DNA of 35,371 nucleotides from Chitinispirillaceae bacterium (GTDB lineage: Bacteria > Fibrobacterota > Chitinivibrionia > Chitinivibrionales > Chitinispirillaceae). This document shows positions 32,644-35,371 of this stretch, piece by piece. Under the pieces are notes generated by a model. That model was not told the origin of the DNA. It was given only the letters and a program-made list of their open reading frames with translations, and did not search any database. Within the stretch, counting starts at the first letter, position 1; each line of letters begins with the position of its first letter. The translations under genes and the position numbers were made by a program. The stretch covers positions 1 through 35,371 of the forward strand of contig JAFGDP010000130.1 in NCBI GenBank assembly GCA_016932075.1, read 5' to 3'.

Positions 32644-33945
32644 TCACGCAATATGCCGCACCGGGGCACCGTTCTCGTACACGGTAATCGGCCCGTCATG
32701 GCTTACCTTGATGCCCAGCCCGAACGTGCTGCCGTATCGTGTCGCTGCCGCGCGAGCGCCCTCTTCGCCCTTGGTGTAACGTTCCGGAATATTCAGAATC
32801 ACGCCGGCGTTCAGGACTTCGCCGTCGGCCCCGATCACGATACAGCCGTCGATGGAGGCGAGCCGGATGAGCGCCTTGCGGCTGATCCGTCGCACGTTGC
32901 CGAATGATGCGCAGCGGAATTCCCTCGCGAGCCCTTTGAGCCGCTTTCCGACAAAGTGCTCTGGCCTCTTGGTGATGACGAACGAGGCGCCGATTTTGGC
33001 GGCGGACATCTCCACGAGTATTTCAGAAAGCCGCTGTGATGCACCAATCGAAAGGTGGTCGCGCAAATAGTAGCTGACCGGCGTTCCCGTTACCCGGTGC
33101 CACATATTGCCGGTAAGCTTCATCACCCCGGCGGTGTTGAACACAATAAGCTCGCCATGCGAGGTCGCGATAAGAATAAGGTCCTTTCCCAAGAGTACGG
33201 ACTTAAGGTGACGGTAGCGGTGCGGCACCATTTCCCAGCCCGCGATATCGGTCATGGGGAAAGGATCGCAAAACCGGAGCAGGTATTTCATCCTGCCGTC
33301 GCCGTCCACGACGATCAGGCTGTTTTCTCCATCAGCAAGTTTGGATATTTTCCGCGACTGTTTGAGCGCCTCCCGGTAATCGGTGTCCCGGGCAAACGGC
33401 AGCAGATCATACTCGTTTCCGCTTGCCTCTTTGAGCCGCGACGGCTCCCAGGTCAGAAGCAGCCCCTGGTCGAGCGGTTCGCCCTCGTAGCGCATGTACA
33501 GCGCATCGCGCGCCGCGGCGATAAGGGTGAGCACGTTGAGCTTTTCGCTACTGTCCGAATAGGTGGCGGAAACGATGATGTCGTCCCACAGAAGCGGCTC
33601 GTCCTCGACAAGGATCCGCCTTACGTCATTGACTGTTTTAACGGCCTTACCCAGCCGTTCAGAGAACCTGATAAACCGCTCGATGCACTTTTTTGCGAAC
33701 GCATCCTGGTCCGCTTCAAGGGGAAACGACAGGCTGGCAATGGAAGTCCGGTTTTCAGGGCCGGGCAGGAAAAACCGCACCCGCTCCTTGTCCTTCTCAG
33801 GCTCGCGCGGCCAGGGTGAAGCATGTACGGTGATCCTGGTCAGTTTTGCCGGATACCCGATTATATGCGACAGGTCAGGCAGGACCTGTTCATAGGCGTC
33901 GATAAGCGTTCGCTGTTGCGAAGGGGACCCGTAGGTTTTTTTCAT
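32644..33945 (-). CDS. DisA_N/DAC-like nucleotide-binding domain protein, cyclase motif degenerate
   Basis: A 433-residue cytosolic protein. The last 130 residues follow the diadenylate-cyclase fold: LSEILVEMSAAKIGASFVIT, then ISRKALIRLASIDGCIVIGA (DGA motif as DGC, about residues 366-368), VLNAGVILN, then GARAAATRYGST in place of GTRHRAA, and FGLGIKVSHDGPITVYENG. Loss of the His and second Arg of the RHR motif argues against c-di-AMP synthesis and fits the 'sensor' DAC-derived domains (DACN-type) proposed to bind nucleotides. The N-terminal 300 residues are unfamiliar, with a beta-rich part (LIVVDGDGRMKYLLRF, then GELIVFNTAGVMKL). The ATG at 33945 is preferred; open frame to 34125 looks non-coding. 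It is divergent from glgX and paired with the small membrane protein gene. Confidence 0.72.
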   Translation of the reverse strand: MKKTYGSPSQQRTLIDAYEQVLPDLSHIIGYPAKLTRITVHASPWPREPEKDKERVRFFLPGPENRTSIASLSFPLEADQDAFAKKCIERFIRFSERLGKAVKTVNDVRRILVEDEPLLWDDIIVSATYSDSSEKLNVLTLIAAARDALYMRYEGEPLDQGLLLTWEPSRLKEASGNEYDLLPFARDTDYREALKQSRKISKLADGENSLIVVDGDGRMKYLLRFCDPFPMTDIAGWEMVPHRYRHLKSVLLGKDLILIATSHGELIVFNTAGVMKLTGNMWHRVTGTPVSYYLRDHLSIGASQRLSEILVEMSAAKIGASFVITKRPEHFVGKRLKGLAREFRCASFGNVRRISRKALIRLASIDGCIVIGADGEVLNAGVILNIPERYTKGEEGARAAATRYGSTFGLGIKVSHDGPITVYENGAPVRHIA

Positions 33946-34143
33946 AAGTGCGTCCGTAAAATCGGCCGGATTATATATAAGATACCACAGGCGATCAGGT
34001 GAGGTAAAGAGCAATATCCTTACCACAAGCGTTCTTGTGTATTGTGGAAAGCGGCAAAGTAACATATTTTTTGCTTTATCGCACCTATGCTCGACTTCTT
34101 CAAATCTCGTCAAAAACCTCAACAACAGGACATCCGCCCACCC

Positions 34144-35371
34144 ATGAAAACTGAAGTCTGGCCTGGCCGTTCCTATCCGCGCGGACCTTCATGGGACGGT
34201 AAAGGGGTCAACTTTTCCCTGTTTTCCGAAAATGCCACTGCGGTCGACCTGCTGCTGTTCGATGCGCCGGAGTCCGCGGACCCGGCCACGGTCCTGCCTC
34301 TCAAGGAACGGACCGCTGAGACCTGGCACGGGTATATTCCGGGAATCGGTCCGGGCCAGCTCTACGGGTACCGGGTGCATGGGCCATATGAACCGGCCAA
34401 GGGCCACCGGTTCAATCCGAACAAGCTTCTCATTGATCCCTATGCAAAGGCGATTGCGGGCGATGTGGCCTGGAACGATGCGGTATTCGGGTACCGCATC
34501 GGGGACAAGGATGAGGACCTTTCCTTCGATGACCGGCCGTCCGCGGCGTTTGTGCCGAAAAGCGCGGTCATCGACCACCGTTTTGACTGGGGCGACGACA
34601 CCCAGCTCCGGATTCCCTGGAACGAAACCGTGATATATGAGATGCACGTCAAGGGATTTTCCAGACGCAGCCCGTCGATTCCGGAAAAACTGCGCGGAAC
34701 CTATGCCGGTCTTGCCTCGGAACCCGCCATCGAGTACCTGAAAAAACTAGGGGTCACCACGGTCGAGCTCCTTCCGGTTCACCAGCATGTCAACGACCGT
34801 TTTCTCGTCAACAAAGGGCTCTCCAACTACTGGGGATACAACACCATCGGATTTTTTGCCCCGGATTTCCGGTACGCACGTTCCGGACTTATAGGCGATC
34901 AGGTCACTGAGTTCAAGAACATGGTGAAGACCCTCCACCGAGCAGGCATTGAGGTCATCCTTGACGTAGTATATAACCATACGGCCGAGGGAAACCAGCT
35001 CGGTCCAACGCTCTGTTTCAGAGGGATTGACAACGCTTCCTACTATTTCCTCAAACCGGAAAATCCGCGCTTATATGTCGATTTTTCCGGGTGCGGCGGC
35101 TGTTTCAGCCAGCGGCACCCGCGCGTACTGCAGTTCATGATGGACTCCCTTCGCTACTGGGTGAGCGAAATGCATGTGGACGGTTTTCGGTTCGACCTTG
35201 CGGCGACGCTCGCGCGCGAATCGTTCGAAGTGGACCAGTACGGCACCTTTTTCGACATCATCCAGCAGGACCCGGTCCTGTGCCAGGTCAAGCTCATTGC
35301 CGAGCCGTGGGACTTGGGGCCGGGCGGATACCAGGTGGGAAATTTTCCCGTGCTCTGGAGCGAGTGGAACG
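34144..35371 (+). CDS. glgX: Glycogen debranching enzyme GlgX, partial (C-terminus beyond right edge)
   Basis: The first 409 residues of a GH13 glycogen/isoamylase-type debranching enzyme, which cuts alpha-1,6 branches of glycogen. The frame is open to the end of the window. A CBM48-like N-terminal domain begins [20 protein letters not shown]. The catalytic barrel shows [54 protein letters not shown] (nucleophile Asp in FRFD) and [16 protein letters not shown] (acid Glu). An in-frame ATG at 34087 would add 19 residues; neither start has a clear ribosome site. The remaining part, about 300 residues in usual members, lies to the right. With glgC it points to glycogen turnover in this organism. 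Confidence 0.95.
   Translation, partial: MKTEVWPGRSYPRGPSWDGKGVNFSLFSENATAVDLLLFDAPESADPATVLPLKERTAETWHGYIPGIGPGQLYGYRVHGPYEPAKGHRFNPNKLLIDPYAKAIAGDVAWNDAVFGYRIGDKDEDLSFDDRPSAAFVPKSAVIDHRFDWGDDTQLRIPWNETVIYEMHVKGFSRRSPSIPEKLRGTYAGLASEPAIEYLKKLGVTTVELLPVHQHVNDRFLVNKGLSNYWGYNTIGFFAPDFRYARSGLIGDQVTEFKNMVKTLHRAGIEVILDVVYNHTAEGNQLGPTLCFRGIDNASYYFLKPENPRLYVDFSGCGGCFSQRHPRVLQFMMDSLRYWVSEMHVDGFRFDLAATLARESFEVDQYGTFFDIIQQDPVLCQVKLIAEPWDLGPGGYQVGNFPVLWSEWN

Noticed and set aside
33055..33819. 254-codon plus-strand frame
   Set aside because: Antisense to the DAC-like gene; no domain or start signal.
33946..34125. 60-codon N-terminal extension of the DAC-like protein
   Set aside because: It starts at a TTG without ribosome site, reads as unconserved Arg/Leu-rich sequence, and would fill the divergent promoter region shared with glgX.

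Overview
The window looks like chromosome from a Gram-negative, polysaccharide-degrading bacterium. The best fit is the Fibrobacterota/Chitinispirillia area; this placement is an inference from gene content, not a database result. The signs are secreted glycan-active enzymes that share a C-terminal sorting-like domain, a very large outer-membrane-type surface protein, MurJ, FloA/NfeD, a short primary-type sigma factor, and tight gene packing with many short overlaps. I see no rRNA, tRNA, CRISPR array, insertion sequence or prophage.

Layout. Positions 1-1890 (minus) hold the start of a large surface protein that runs off the left edge and seems to use an ATT start codon. Positions 2052-3259 (minus) hold a cyclophilin and a short-chain dehydrogenase coupled by an ATGA overlap. 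Positions 3299-8150 hold a secreted carbohydrate locus: a GH88 unsaturated-uronyl hydrolase, a sialate-O-acetylesterase-like SGNH esterase, and a four-part GH8 cellulase/xylanase-type enzyme. An enolase-family protein (8519-10039) ends at a clear terminator. A run of plus-strand genes follows (10194-16207): a cytoplasmic GH95-like glycosidase, an O-antigen ligase/polymerase-like membrane protein, and two GT4 glycosyltransferases. This looks like surface-glycan assembly.

The minus-strand block 16179-20353 carries three unrecognised genes (a tail-anchored protein, a TPR/membrane protein and a small four-cysteine protein), then a UvrC-like GIY-YIG protein fused to what looks like a dead DnaQ exonuclease fold, and a rhomboid protease. 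A monocistronic double-HTH protein with its own promoter and terminator (20577-21003) and MurJ (to 22670) are on the plus strand. An NfeD(long)-NfeD(short)-FloA membrane-microdomain operon lies on the minus strand (23357-26406).

The right end has glgC (26557-27849), a sigma-70 factor with a good promoter followed 1 nt later by a small membrane protein, a secreted CE1/PHB-depolymerase-like esterase, a membrane-anchored M23 endopeptidase, and a pair made of a small membrane protein and a diadenylate-cyclase-like domain protein that lacks the usual RHR motif. The window closes with glgX, cut by the right edge. glgC and glgX point to glycogen storage and mobilisation.

The most interesting items are the shared C-terminal domain on four exported enzymes (suggesting a type-IX-like export route), the degenerate DAC-domain protein with its membrane partner, the exonuclease-dead GIY-YIG fusion, the unknown three-gene cluster at 16179-17969, and the ATT start.
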